24,478 bases of DNA from JAICUY01 sp035708065 (GTDB lineage: Bacteria; Chloroflexota; Limnocylindria; QHBO01), in assembly GCA_035708065.1 (NCBI GenBank), contig DASSTC010000040.1, positions 1-24,478 of the forward strand. Direction: 5' to 3'. The notes beneath the pieces were generated by a model. It saw only the letters and a list, made by a program, of their open reading frames with translations, was not told the origin of the DNA and searched no databases. Of the stretch, positions 7,489-13,428 are shown piece by piece. Position 1 is the first letter of the stretch; every line of letters starts with the position of its first letter. The position numbers and the translations under genes were made by a program.

Positions 7489-8144
7489 TCGCCGATGAGC
7501 AGGCCGCGGAGCTCGTCCTCGCGTTCGGCCGACGTCACGGCCAGCACCCGATCGCCGGCCCGCAGCCGCGTCTCGGGTCGGGTCGGTACGGCACGATCGT
7601 CGCGGATGACGACGGCCACGCTCGTCTCCGACGGCAGGTCGAGGGCGCGCAGCTCCTTGCCGATCACCGGCGAGTCGTCGGTCAGCTGGGCCTCGACGAT
7701 CTGCAAGTCGCCGCCCTCGAGGTCCGCCAGGTGGAGCAGGTCGTGGATCGGGATCTCGTGCTCGATGACGCCGAGGATCGTGCGGGTCGGACTCACGGTG
7801 TCGTCGATGGCCAGCTGGCGGAACAGCTTCTCGTGCTTCGGGTTGTTGACCCGCGCAATGGCGCGCGGCACGTTGAAGCGCATCTTGGCCACCTGGCAGG
7901 CGGCGAGGTTCACCGCATCGTCGCCGGTGACCGCCGCCACGGCGTCGGCGCGCCCCATGCCCGCCTCGGCCTGGTAGCGCCCCTCGCAGCCGTCGTTGGC
8001 GACGACGATGCTGCCAAGCTCGTCGGCGATCTCGCGAGCCCGATGCGGATCCTCCTCGATGATCACCACCTCGTGCCCGGCGGCCAGCAGCTCACGGGTG
8101 AGGTAGAAGCCGACGGTGCCGCCGCCGATCACCACGACGTACAT
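7485..8144 (-). CDS. TrkA/RCK-family potassium-transport regulator (TrkA_N plus TrkA_C)
   Basis: RCK proteins bind NAD(H) or adenine nucleotides and gate K+ uptake systems (Trk/Ktr) from the cytoplasmic face. The Rossmann domain begins at residue 1 (MYVVVIGGGTVGFYLTREL, a GxGxxG-type nucleotide loop) with the acidic end of beta-2 at IIEEDP. The sequence VTGDDAVNLAACQVAK is typical of TrkA_N. A TrkA_C fold covers about 140-219 (VEAQLTDDSPVIGKELRALDLP). The 219-residue length equals one KtrA-like unit. The gene lies 3 bases after a second, shorter TrkA-like gene, and the two probably form a heteromer or a split double-RCK regulator. No Trk/Ktr membrane subunit is visible here, so the partner is inferred. 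Confidence 0.9.
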   Translation of the reverse strand: MYVVVIGGGTVGFYLTRELLAAGHEVVIIEEDPHRAREIADELGSIVVANDGCEGRYQAEAGMGRADAVAAVTGDDAVNLAACQVAKMRFNVPRAIARVNNPKHEKLFRQLAIDDTVSPTRTILGVIEHEIPIHDLLHLADLEGGDLQIVEAQLTDDSPVIGKELRALDLPSETSVAVVIRDDRAVPTRPETRLRAGDRVLAVTSAEREDELRGLLIGE

Positions 8145-8147
8145 CGG

Positions 8148-8684
8148 TCAGGCGTCCTCCTCATCGAACGCGGTTGGGTCGCCCTCGAGCGCGGCTTCGG
8201 CCTCGGCCGCTGCCAGCGATCCGGGCGCCGGCGCGCCACGCAGGGGCTCGGCGGTCGGTTCCTCGACGAACTCGCTCGCGCCGGGGCCGTCGACCGCGGC
8301 GGTGACCAGCGCGTCCGAGAGCATGACGGTGCGGCAGATCGTCTCCATGCCGAGCGCCCGGTAGGCCTCCGCACGCAGCGGGTCGTTGATCTTGGCGATG
8401 ACCCGCGGGATGCCGAAGGTGTGCTTGCCGAGCTGCGCCGCCAGCGCGTTGCGGTTGTCGCCCTCGGTCAGTGCCATGAGCACGTCGCTCAGCTCGGCGC
8501 CTGCCCCGCGCAGCACGTCCTCGTCGGTGCCGGTGCCACGCACCGTCACGCCGCCGAAGGTGGGTGGCAGCCGGTTGAAGGCCCGCGCGTCGTCGTCGAC
8601 GACCGTGACCTTCTCGCCGCGCCGGTCGAGCTCGGCGGCGGTCCGCGCGCCGACGCGTCCGCAGCCGATGATCATCACCTTCAT
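8148..8684 (-). CDS. TrkA_N-only RCK protein with acidic tail
   Basis: This is a 178-residue Rossmann-fold protein starting MKVMIIGCGRVGARTAAELD, with the GxGxxG loop, acidic VVDDDARAF and ALTEGDNRNALAAQLGK as in the TrkA N-domain. It lacks the C-terminal TrkA_C ligand domain. After about residue 135 it becomes an Ala/Glu-rich, probably disordered tail (AAAEAEAALEGDPTAFDEED). The ATG at 8684 overlaps the stop of the UspA-like gene (ATGA). Starting there places the nucleotide loop at the very N-terminus, as the family requires. Paired with the complete TrkA protein immediately downstream, it may supply the second nucleotide-binding half of a heteromeric potassium-channel gate. Confidence 0.88.
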   Translation of the reverse strand: MKVMIIGCGRVGARTAAELDRRGEKVTVVDDDARAFNRLPPTFGGVTVRGTGTDEDVLRGAGAELSDVLMALTEGDNRNALAAQLGKHTFGIPRVIAKINDPLRAEAYRALGMETICRTVMLSDALVTAAVDGPGASEFVEEPTAEPLRGAPAPGSLAAAEAEAALEGDPTAFDEEDA

Positions 8685-9166
8685 GGTGTCTGTGCCAGAT
8701 CCTCCGTTTCGATGCGCAGGCACCAGACCGGTGCGGCCGAATTGCGCATCACATAGGGAACGGTGCGTCCGGCGTCCCACTGGCCGCCGAAGCGCTTCTT
8801 ATAGCGTAGCCCCATCAGGATGAGATCGGCACGACGCTCGACGGCGTCATCCACGATCGCGGCGCCGGCGGCCCGTGCCTGGACGACGCCGGTCTCGACG
8901 CGGATCTGCTGCTCGACCAGGAAGCTCTCGCCGCGGCCGAGCACCTCGTCGGCGAAGGCGATCGCGGCCGCGTCCTCGTCGTCGAGCTGGCGGTCGAACG
9001 GCACCTCGATGACGTGCAGCAGGTTCGCCTCGCCCTCACTGCCGGCGAGCAGCGTGGCCGCGGCGCGGAGCGCCGTCTCGTCAGCCTCGGTGCCTCCCAG
9101 CGGCACGAGGATGCGCTCGTAGTGCAGCAGTGCCGGGCGCCTCTCGGGACGCCGACCGAAGATCAT
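8681..9166 (-). CDS. Universal stress protein (UspA) family
   Basis: This is a 161-residue cytoplasmic alpha/beta protein of the Usp fold. HYERILVPLGGTEADETALRAAATLL at residues 15-40 is the usual first strand and helix. NLLHVIEVPF, IVDDAVERRADLILMGLRYK and a closing AAPVWCLR strand follow in family order. The usual ATP-binding loop G-2x-G-9x-G(S/T) is not clean here (GLRYKKRFGGQWDAGRTV), so nucleotide binding is uncertain. Usp domains commonly accompany ion transporters and RCK regulators, which matches the two trkA-like genes directly downstream with an ATGA overlap. There is no Shine-Dalgarno sequence. A TAGGAT box lies 9 bases before the ATG, suggesting a leaderless internal promoter as well as operon read-through. 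Confidence 0.85.
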   Translation of the reverse strand: MIFGRRPERRPALLHYERILVPLGGTEADETALRAAATLLAGSEGEANLLHVIEVPFDRQLDDEDAAAIAFADEVLGRGESFLVEQQIRVETGVVQARAAGAAIVDDAVERRADLILMGLRYKKRFGGQWDAGRTVPYVMRNSAAPVWCLRIETEDLAQTP

Positions 9167-9175
9167 GGCTCGACT

Positions 9176-9181
9176 ATCCTA
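9176..9181 (-). promoter_or_regulatory. Candidate -10 box for the UspA-like gene (leaderless)
   Basis: TAGGAT on the minus strand ends 9 bases before the ATG of the UspA-like gene and lies inside the last codons of the preceding lipoprotein gene. No Shine-Dalgarno sequence intervenes. The -35 region is weak. The same box at the same distance precedes the gene at 11934. Confidence 0.4.
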
Positions 9182-9703
9182 CGGCCCGCTCGAGCCGGAT
9201 GGCACCTCGATCGTCCCGTCCACGATGAACTCGTCGCTCACCGTGTCGACCGCGGTCACCGGCAGCTTCCCGGTGGGCAGGGCCGCACGTTCGATGGCCA
9301 GGCACGCGGCGGGGTGCGTGGTCGAGGTGTCGCCGGCGCGCGGCGTCCGCTCCGAGGCGGCGATGTGGAGCGTCCCGTCCTCGAGCGTCAGCCCGTTCAC
9401 GCCGAAGCCCCACTTGCCGGTGCGCTGACCCAGGTAGAGGCACAGCACGCCCTGCGTCGCGAAGTCCACCGCGGGCGCCTTGTCGATGAGCTTCGCGGCC
9501 GACGCCTCGTCGAACGCCGCCTCGACCGATGCGTCGTTGCGCTCGGCCGGCGTGCCGTCCAGCAGCCGGTAGCCGATGCCACCGGTTCCGGCCGTGCTCT
9601 GGCCGCTCGGTGCGACCGAGGCCGGGACTGATGGCGCTTGGGCCGGCGCGGCCGAGCAGGCGGCCAGCAGCAACGCCGAGGCCAGTGGCCAGAGCGCCCT
9701 CAT
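9179..9703 (-). CDS. Putative lipoprotein with PrcB_C-like domain
   Basis: This is a 174-residue secreted protein of unknown role. The N-terminus is a lipoprotein signal peptide (MRALWPLASALLLAACSAAP) with the lipobox Cys at residue 16, followed by an Ala/Pro/Ser linker. The C-terminal section LCLYLGQRTGKWGFGVNGLTLEDGTLHI...ERTPRAGD resembles the PrcB C-terminal beta-domain. That domain was first described in a spirochaete protease complex and is often found alone in envelope proteins. The similarity is by eye and should be treated as tentative. The ATG at 9703 was chosen over the ATG 9 bases upstream because it makes an exact ATGA overlap with the phosphoesterase stop. It is the second gene of the operon. 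Confidence 0.75.
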   Translation of the reverse strand: MRALWPLASALLLAACSAAPAQAPSVPASVAPSGQSTAGTGGIGYRLLDGTPAERNDASVEAAFDEASAAKLIDKAPAVDFATQGVLCLYLGQRTGKWGFGVNGLTLEDGTLHIAASERTPRAGDTSTTHPAACLAIERAALPTGKLPVTAVDTVSDEFIVDGTIEVPSGSSGP

Positions 9704-10422
9704 CGGCCCCACGACAACCGCTCGATGAGCCGCGCCGGCAGGTCGACATCGCGCATCAGCCGCTGGGTCAGCTCGATGTCGTAGGCGACGCGACGGAAGA
9801 CGGCGGTGTTGGCATCGGTGTCGAGCATGAGGTAGGAGCTCGCCGGGTTGCCGTCACGCGGCTGCCCGACGCTGCCCGGGTTGAGGAGCACGCGGTCCGC
9901 GTCGAGCGGCATCGGCTCGTCGGGGATGGCCGCCAGCGCCGTGCCGCGGCCGTCCCTGGTGGCGAACACGATCGGCAGGTGCGTGTGTCCGAACAGGCAG
10001 GCGGGCGTGTCGAACGCGTCGAGGTTGGCCATCGCGATCGAGGTGCTGGTGATGTACTCCCAGATCGGGTCGCGGGGCGAGCCGTGCACCGCGGTCAGCG
10101 GCTCCTCGCGGCGCACCTCGGGCAGGCTCGCCAGGTAGGCCTTTGCGTTCTCGTCGAGGACGGTGCTGGTCCAGCGGATGGCCGCCTCTGCCTCCGGGTT
10201 GAAGTCGCGGGTATCGACCGTCCCGATCGCGGCGCCGTCGTGGTTGCCGAGCACGCTTCGCGCGCCCATCTCCTGGAGGACGCGGATCACCTCGTTGGGC
10301 TGAGGGCCGTATCCCACGATGTCGCCGAGCACCCAGAGCTGGTCGTGCTCGGGCAGGTCGGCACGCACGGCGTCGAGCGCGGCGAGGTTGGAATGGATGT
10401 CCGACAGGACGGCAATGCGCAT
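9700..10422 (-). CDS. Calcineurin-like metallophosphoesterase (YfcE-like)
   Basis: This is a 240-residue dinuclear metallophosphoesterase, probably cytoplasmic because no signal peptide is present. All metal-ligand motifs are present in order: DIHSN at 8-12, GDIVGYG, GNHD, HGSP and GHTH, then the closing NPGSVGQPRD typical of the YfcE/DUF-type phosphodiesterase branch. The substrate cannot be told from sequence. Relatives cleave small phosphodiesters or serve as orphan phosphatases. It heads the six-gene run continuing through the lipoprotein, UspA-like and TrkA-like genes. The ATG at 10422 has no Shine-Dalgarno sequence but is preceded by TATACT 10 bases upstream, so the message may be leaderless or nearly so. 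Confidence 0.92.
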   Translation of the reverse strand: MRIAVLSDIHSNLAALDAVRADLPEHDQLWVLGDIVGYGPQPNEVIRVLQEMGARSVLGNHDGAAIGTVDTRDFNPEAEAAIRWTSTVLDENAKAYLASLPEVRREEPLTAVHGSPRDPIWEYITSTSIAMANLDAFDTPACLFGHTHLPIVFATRDGRGTALAAIPDEPMPLDADRVLLNPGSVGQPRDGNPASSYLMLDTDANTAVFRRVAYDIELTQRLMRDVDLPARLIERLSWGR

Positions 10423-10432
10423 GGGCGCGCCG

Positions 10433-10438
10433 AGTATA
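10433..10438 (-). promoter_or_regulatory. Candidate -10 box for the metallophosphoesterase operon
   Basis: A perfect TATACT on the minus strand ends 10 bases before the start codon. No Shine-Dalgarno sequence lies between, so transcription would start at or a few bases before the ATG. No convincing -35 box was identified. Confidence 0.5.
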
Positions 10439-10560
10439 CCGATGCCGCCGCCGCACTCTCGGTCCCGGCAGTCCCGCTTGGCGGCGCCGTCGCACCCGGG
10501 GGCGGAGTGACCGATCCACCGGCCGGCGGCCGCGGCTCGGCGCAGCGTTGCGTGGTCGTT

Positions 10561-10717
10561 CCCGCCCAGCGGGCGTATCGGCCACGCAGCCAGGCTCGCA
10601 GGCCCTTCGTTGGCCCTTCGTTGGCCGATACCATCGGCACAGGGGACTAAGGGCCACCGAGCGGCTGGCTCGGGCCGTTTCTGGGTGGCTCCTTGGCCGA
10701 TACGCCCGCCCAGCGGG
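10561..10717. repeat. BIME/MITE-like intergenic repeat, copy 1
   Basis: The ends are a perfect 15-bp inverted repeat GCGGGCGTATCGGCC (10569-10583, complement at 10695-10709). Each end abuts a short palindrome CCCGC-CCA-GCGGG, which appears as a direct repeat at 10561-10573 and 10705-10717. The 31 bases at 10566-10596 recur identically at 22342-22372. The interior contains a tandem GGCCCTTCGTT pair and GCCGATACCATCGGC, and has no reading frame. The structure, two inverted REP-like units around a spacer, fits a bacterial interspersed mosaic element or a small non-autonomous transposon. Confidence 0.75.
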
Positions 10718-10933
10718 ATGGGCTCCCCGACATGTCCACCGCGGGCGTTGCTCGTTCCGCCAGCTGGAACAACCAGCGAAGGAGACCGGGTAAGGCCTGC
10801 GTTTTCTTGTCGAAGGCGGCTCTGCTACGCCGCTCGTCTCACACAGCGGGACGTCCGACGCCGACAGCGCGCGGAAGCCCCGCCGCTTCGTCGTTCGTTC
10901 CACCGGGCGAAACGACGGCGTTCGCCCTATCGG
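10718..10933. other. Non-coding remainder upstream of the rsmG 3' end
   Basis: No gene or structured RNA is recognised in these 216 bases. An imperfect hairpin at 10889-10917 (CGTCGTTCG against CGAAACGACG, one bulged A) lies 17 bases beyond the rsmG stop on the minus strand. It could help terminate rsmG, although no T-tract follows. Confidence 0.4.
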
Positions 10934-11737
10934 TCAGCCCAGCGGCCGGCGGCCGGGCTCGCCCGGTCGTCGCGGGAAGCGTGCCGCAGTCCGCGCGAAC
11001 TTGGGAACCACCACGAAGGTGTGGCGCTCGACACCGGCAGCGACAATGCGCAGCGGCCCTGCCCCCAGCTGTCCGGAGGCGAGCCGACCGCGACGAACCT
11101 CCTCGTCGCCATCGGTCAGCGGTCCCTTCCAGGCGATCAGCTCCCCGCCGACGCGCAGCAGCGGCAGCGCGAGCTCCACCAGGACCGGCAGCGCCGCGCA
11201 GGCCCGCGCGGTGGCGACGTCGAAGCGCTCGCGGTAGCCCGGATCGCGGCCGAGCGCCTCGGCGCGCTGGACCAGCACGCTGACGTTGCGCAGCCCCAAC
11301 GCGTCGACGAACGAGGACAACGCCGCGGCCTTCTTGGCGACCGACTCGACGAGCAGCCAGTCGGTCTCCGGCCGCGCGATGGCCAGCGGAATCCCCGGAA
11401 CGCCGCCACCCGAGCCGAGGTCGACCGCACGCGCCGGCGACGCTGCGTCGAGCAACGGCAGCGCGGCGAGGGCGTCAAGGAGGTGGAGGCGGGCAACGGC
11501 ATCGGGCTCGACCACCCGGGTGAGGTTGAGCCGCTCGTTCGCCGACAGCAGCAGCGCGACGTAGTGCTCAAGCGCATCGAGCGCTCCCGCCGGCAGGCTG
11601 AGCGCCAACGGGCCGAGGAGCTCGGAGAGGGACGCGCGAGCGGCCGCGGCCGCATCGGTCTGGGACAAGAAGAATGCTCCCTCGGCAGCCTTTCGGTCTT
11701 CCCGGGCGGGGACGGTTTTGGTGGCCGGCTTTCGCAT
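10934..11737 (-). CDS. rsmG: 16S rRNA (guanine527-N7)-methyltransferase RsmG
   Basis: RsmG methylates N7 of G527 in 16S rRNA using S-adenosylmethionine, and its loss gives low-level streptomycin resistance. The SAM-binding fold is clear: AVDLGSGGGVPGIPLAIARP (motif I, the GidB signature), then WLLVESVAKKAAAL and DVATARACAALPVLVELALPLL, with SANERLNLTRV upstream as in all RsmG. The product is 267 residues against a usual 205-240. The extra 30 or so residues are an Ala- and Lys-rich N-terminus and a basic C-terminal tail (RPGEPGRRPLG). The ATG at 11737 was chosen. An in-frame GTG at 11752, 6 bases after TACGGT, is a leaderless alternative. gidA, parA and dnaA are not adjacent. Confidence 0.93.
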   Translation of the reverse strand: MRKPATKTVPAREDRKAAEGAFFLSQTDAAAAARASLSELLGPLALSLPAGALDALEHYVALLLSANERLNLTRVVEPDAVARLHLLDALAALPLLDAASPARAVDLGSGGGVPGIPLAIARPETDWLLVESVAKKAAALSSFVDALGLRNVSVLVQRAEALGRDPGYRERFDVATARACAALPVLVELALPLLRVGGELIAWKGPLTDGDEEVRRGRLASGQLGAGPLRIVAAGVERHTFVVVPKFARTAARFPRRPGEPGRRPLG

Positions 11738-11758
11738 CGGCCCCGTCGACACCCGGTT

Positions 11759-11764
11759 ACCGTA
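11759..11764 (-). promoter_or_regulatory. Possible -10 box for rsmG
   Basis: TACGGT on the minus strand ends 6 bases before an in-frame GTG (11752-11750) of rsmG, the spacing expected for a leaderless start at that GTG. Another TACGGT lies about 30 bases further upstream. There is no -35 support, so this is weak. Confidence 0.25.
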
Positions 11765-11823
11765 CTCGGCGGCCGGTGGAAGCAGGAGCGACACCGTAGC
11801 AGTGGGCACCGGGGGCGGCAAGG

Positions 11824-11870
11824 CAGTTATCCACGAAGTCACCGCCGAATCGACCGAATGTGGATAACTG
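11824..11870. promoter_or_regulatory. Inverted pair of DnaA-box-like sequences in the rsmG divergent region
   Basis: CAGTTATCCAC (11824-11834) and its exact complement GTGGATAACTG (11860-11870) form an 11-bp inverted repeat with a 25-base spacer. The right arm contains a perfect DnaA consensus TTATCCACA (minus strand, 11867-11859), and the left contains TTATCCACG, one mismatch away. The pair lies between rsmG and the divergent plus-strand genes. It may be a DnaA-regulated promoter region. An origin is not supported, because no cluster of further boxes, AT-rich unwinding element or dnaA/dnaN was seen. Confidence 0.6.
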
Positions 11871-11878
11871 CGTCGGCC

Positions 11879-11924
11879 TATACTCGAATCCGATGGCGAC
11901 GGACCGGCGCGCAACGGCTAGGAT
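11879..11924 (+). promoter_or_regulatory. Two candidate -10 boxes before the PD-(D/E)XK-like gene
   Basis: TATACT at 11879-11884 and TAGGAT at 11919-11924 both precede the GTG start at 11934. The second lies 9 bases from the start, matching the UspA-like gene. The first would give a 40-50-base leader with GAGGG as a ribosome-binding site. Neither has a good -35 box. Confidence 0.4.
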
Positions 11925-11933
11925 CGAGGGCGC

Positions 11934-12341
11934 GTGGCGGCGAGTCTGAGTGACGGCTCGCCACCGCGGTTCGCTCACCAGAGCGAGGCGGAGCTGGCGA
12001 GAATCCTCGACTACTACGGTGTCGCGTGGCGATACGAACCGGTCACCTTCCCCATCTCCTGGAACGCCGCAGGCGCGGTCGTCGAGTCGTTCGCGCCCGA
12101 TTTCTACCTTCCGGAGATCGACCTGTTCGTCGAGCTGACGACGCTCAAGCAGTCGCTGGTCCGCAAGAAGAACCGCAAGCTGCGCCACCTGCGCCAGCTG
12201 TATCCCGAGGTCCGCGTGAAGCTGTTCTACGCCCGTGATTTCAAGGCCCTGATGCTGAAGTACGGCCGCCTCTCCTTCCTGACCGATGTCGCCGCCGCCA
12301 ACGGCAGCTCCGGCGCGGGTTCCCTGCTGGAGGCCGGCTGA
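11934..12341 (+). CDS. Uncharacterised protein with PD-(D/E)XK/restriction-like signature
   Basis: No experimentally described function is known to me. The 135-residue product has the layout of a minimal PD-(D/E)XK fold. Glutamates at 18-20 lie on the first helix (HQSEAELARILDYYG), followed by APDFYLPE with Pro55-Asp56, then FVELTTLKQS with Glu67. The usual E-x-K lysine is replaced by Thr69, with Lys72 three residues on. A strongly basic helix (VRKKNRKLRHLRQLYP) and a strand-like VRVKLFYARDF follow, consistent with nucleic-acid contact. GTG at 11934 is the only in-frame start, since an in-frame TAG sits at 11919. The stop overlaps the hpt ATG by one base (TGATG), so the two are translationally coupled. 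Nuclease activity is inference. Confidence 0.82.
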   Translation: MAASLSDGSPPRFAHQSEAELARILDYYGVAWRYEPVTFPISWNAAGAVVESFAPDFYLPEIDLFVELTTLKQSLVRKKNRKLRHLRQLYPEVRVKLFYARDFKALMLKYGRLSFLTDVAAANGSSGAGSLLEAG

Positions 12342-12919
12342 TGCATTCAGCACCGATCCGCACCATTCATGACGACGTCGAGGAGGTCCTCCTGTCAAGC
12401 GAGGTGCTCCAGGAGCGGGTGCGCGAGCTCGGCCGGCAGCTCTCCGCCGACTACGCCGGGCGCGACCCGGTGCTGGTCAGCGTGCTGAAGGGCTCGATCG
12501 TCTTCCTGGCGGACCTGATGCGCGCCATGGAGATCCCGCTGTCGCTCGACCTGATGGAGGTCTCTTCCTACGGCTCGGGCACCGAGACGAGCGGGCAGGT
12601 GCGCATCCTCAAGGACCTGTCGGCCTCGATCGAGGGGCGCGACGTGATCGTCGTCGAGGACATCATCGACACCGGGCTGACGCTGAACTACCTGCTGCGC
12701 TACCTCGCCGAGCGCAATCCCGCCTCACTGCGCATCTGCTGCCTCCTCGACAAGCCGGCGCGCCGCCTTGCCGAGATCGAGATCGACTACACCGGCTTCA
12801 CCATTCCTGACCGATTCGTGATCGGCTACGGCCTCGACTACGACGAGCATTACCGCAACCTCCCGTACGTCGGCGTGCTGCGGCCGTCGGTCTACACGGA
12901 CACCGCGCCCGAGGGCTGA
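12341..12919 (+). CDS. hpt: Hypoxanthine phosphoribosyltransferase
   Basis: This enzyme salvages hypoxanthine and guanine to IMP and GMP with PRPP in the cytoplasm. The 192 residues include the PPi-loop LVSVLKGSIVFLADLM, the flexible-loop region DLMEVSSYGSGTETSGQVRI and the PRPP-binding signature VIVVEDIIDTGLTLNYLL near residues 104-120. The C-terminal FVIGYGLDYDEHYRNLPYVGVL is the base-contacting hallmark of bacterial HPRT. Length and motif order are normal. In many bacteria hpt lies between tilS and ftsH. Here it follows a PD-(D/E)XK-like gene with a one-base overlap and precedes a small membrane-protein gene by 4 bases, so it is the middle of a three-gene unit. Confidence 0.96.
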   Translation: MHSAPIRTIHDDVEEVLLSSEVLQERVRELGRQLSADYAGRDPVLVSVLKGSIVFLADLMRAMEIPLSLDLMEVSSYGSGTETSGQVRILKDLSASIEGRDVIVVEDIIDTGLTLNYLLRYLAERNPASLRICCLLDKPARRLAEIEIDYTGFTIPDRFVIGYGLDYDEHYRNLPYVGVLRPSVYTDTAPEG

Positions 12920-12923
12920 GCGC

Positions 12924-13352
12924 ATGGGCGACCGATCCGCCGGCCGCTTCCGCTTCCTGGTCCTGGTCGGCTCGCTGCTGATGATCGCTGCCGGCTTCCT
13001 GCCGTGGTGGCATGCCGGCGGCGAGTCGGTGAGCGGCGTTGCCGTTCCGGCCTCCTCGGGGATCGGGCTCGAGGGCCCGGGGCTGCTGATCTACGGCGCA
13101 GCGATCGCCGCGCTGGTGTTGCTCGACATCGGCTACATGCGCGGCCGATGGGGCTTCATCCTCGACGCGCCGTGGGTGTACCTGCTGCTGGGCCTCGTGG
13201 CCGGCGCGGCGCTCGGCTACCGCGCCTGGGAGCTGTGGTCGGTCGGCTACCTGCCGCTGCCGCAGCGCTCACCTGGCTTGGCCGTCGCGGCGGTCGGGAT
13301 CGCGCTGGTGCTCTACGGAGCGGGAACCGGGTTCGGAACGCGCCGGGCGTAA
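12924..13352 (+). CDS. Small four-helix membrane protein of unknown function
   Basis: This is a 142-residue product with four hydrophobic segments: about 11-27 (FLVLVGSLLMIAAGFLPWW), 53-69 (LLIYGAAIAALVLLDIG), 82-98 (WVYLLLGLVAGAALGY) and 117-135 (GLAVAAVGIALVLYGAG). The first loop (about 30-50) is Gly/Ser-rich and probably external, and the short C-terminus is basic (GTRRA) and probably cytoplasmic. The pattern of four helices with a conserved-looking FLPWW after helix 1 resembles small uncharacterised membrane proteins common in high-GC bacteria. No enzymatic motif is visible. It starts 4 bases after hpt and is the last gene of that unit. Confidence 0.82.
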   Translation: MGDRSAGRFRFLVLVGSLLMIAAGFLPWWHAGGESVSGVAVPASSGIGLEGPGLLIYGAAIAALVLLDIGYMRGRWGFILDAPWVYLLLGLVAGAALGYRAWELWSVGYLPLPQRSPGLAVAAVGIALVLYGAGTGFGTRRA

Positions 13353-13402
13353 GCGGTCGTTGCCGGTCTCTCCGGGTCCGCGCGGGCGTTGCGCGCACGG
13401 GT

Positions 13403-13417
13403 TTGCGCGTGGCGCAA
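13403..13417. terminator. Possible short hairpin between convergent genes
   Basis: TTGCGC-GTG-GCGCAA forms a 6-bp stem with a 3-base loop in the 76-bp gap where the plus-strand membrane-protein gene and the minus-strand propeller gene converge. It has no T-tract, so terminator activity is a weak guess from position. Confidence 0.3.
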
Positions 13418-13428
13418 GCGGCCCAGAC

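Noticed and set aside
11738..11933. Replication origin beside rsmG
   Set aside because: Only two DnaA-box-like sites are present, with no AT-rich unwinding element and no dnaA, dnaN, gidA or parAB in the window.
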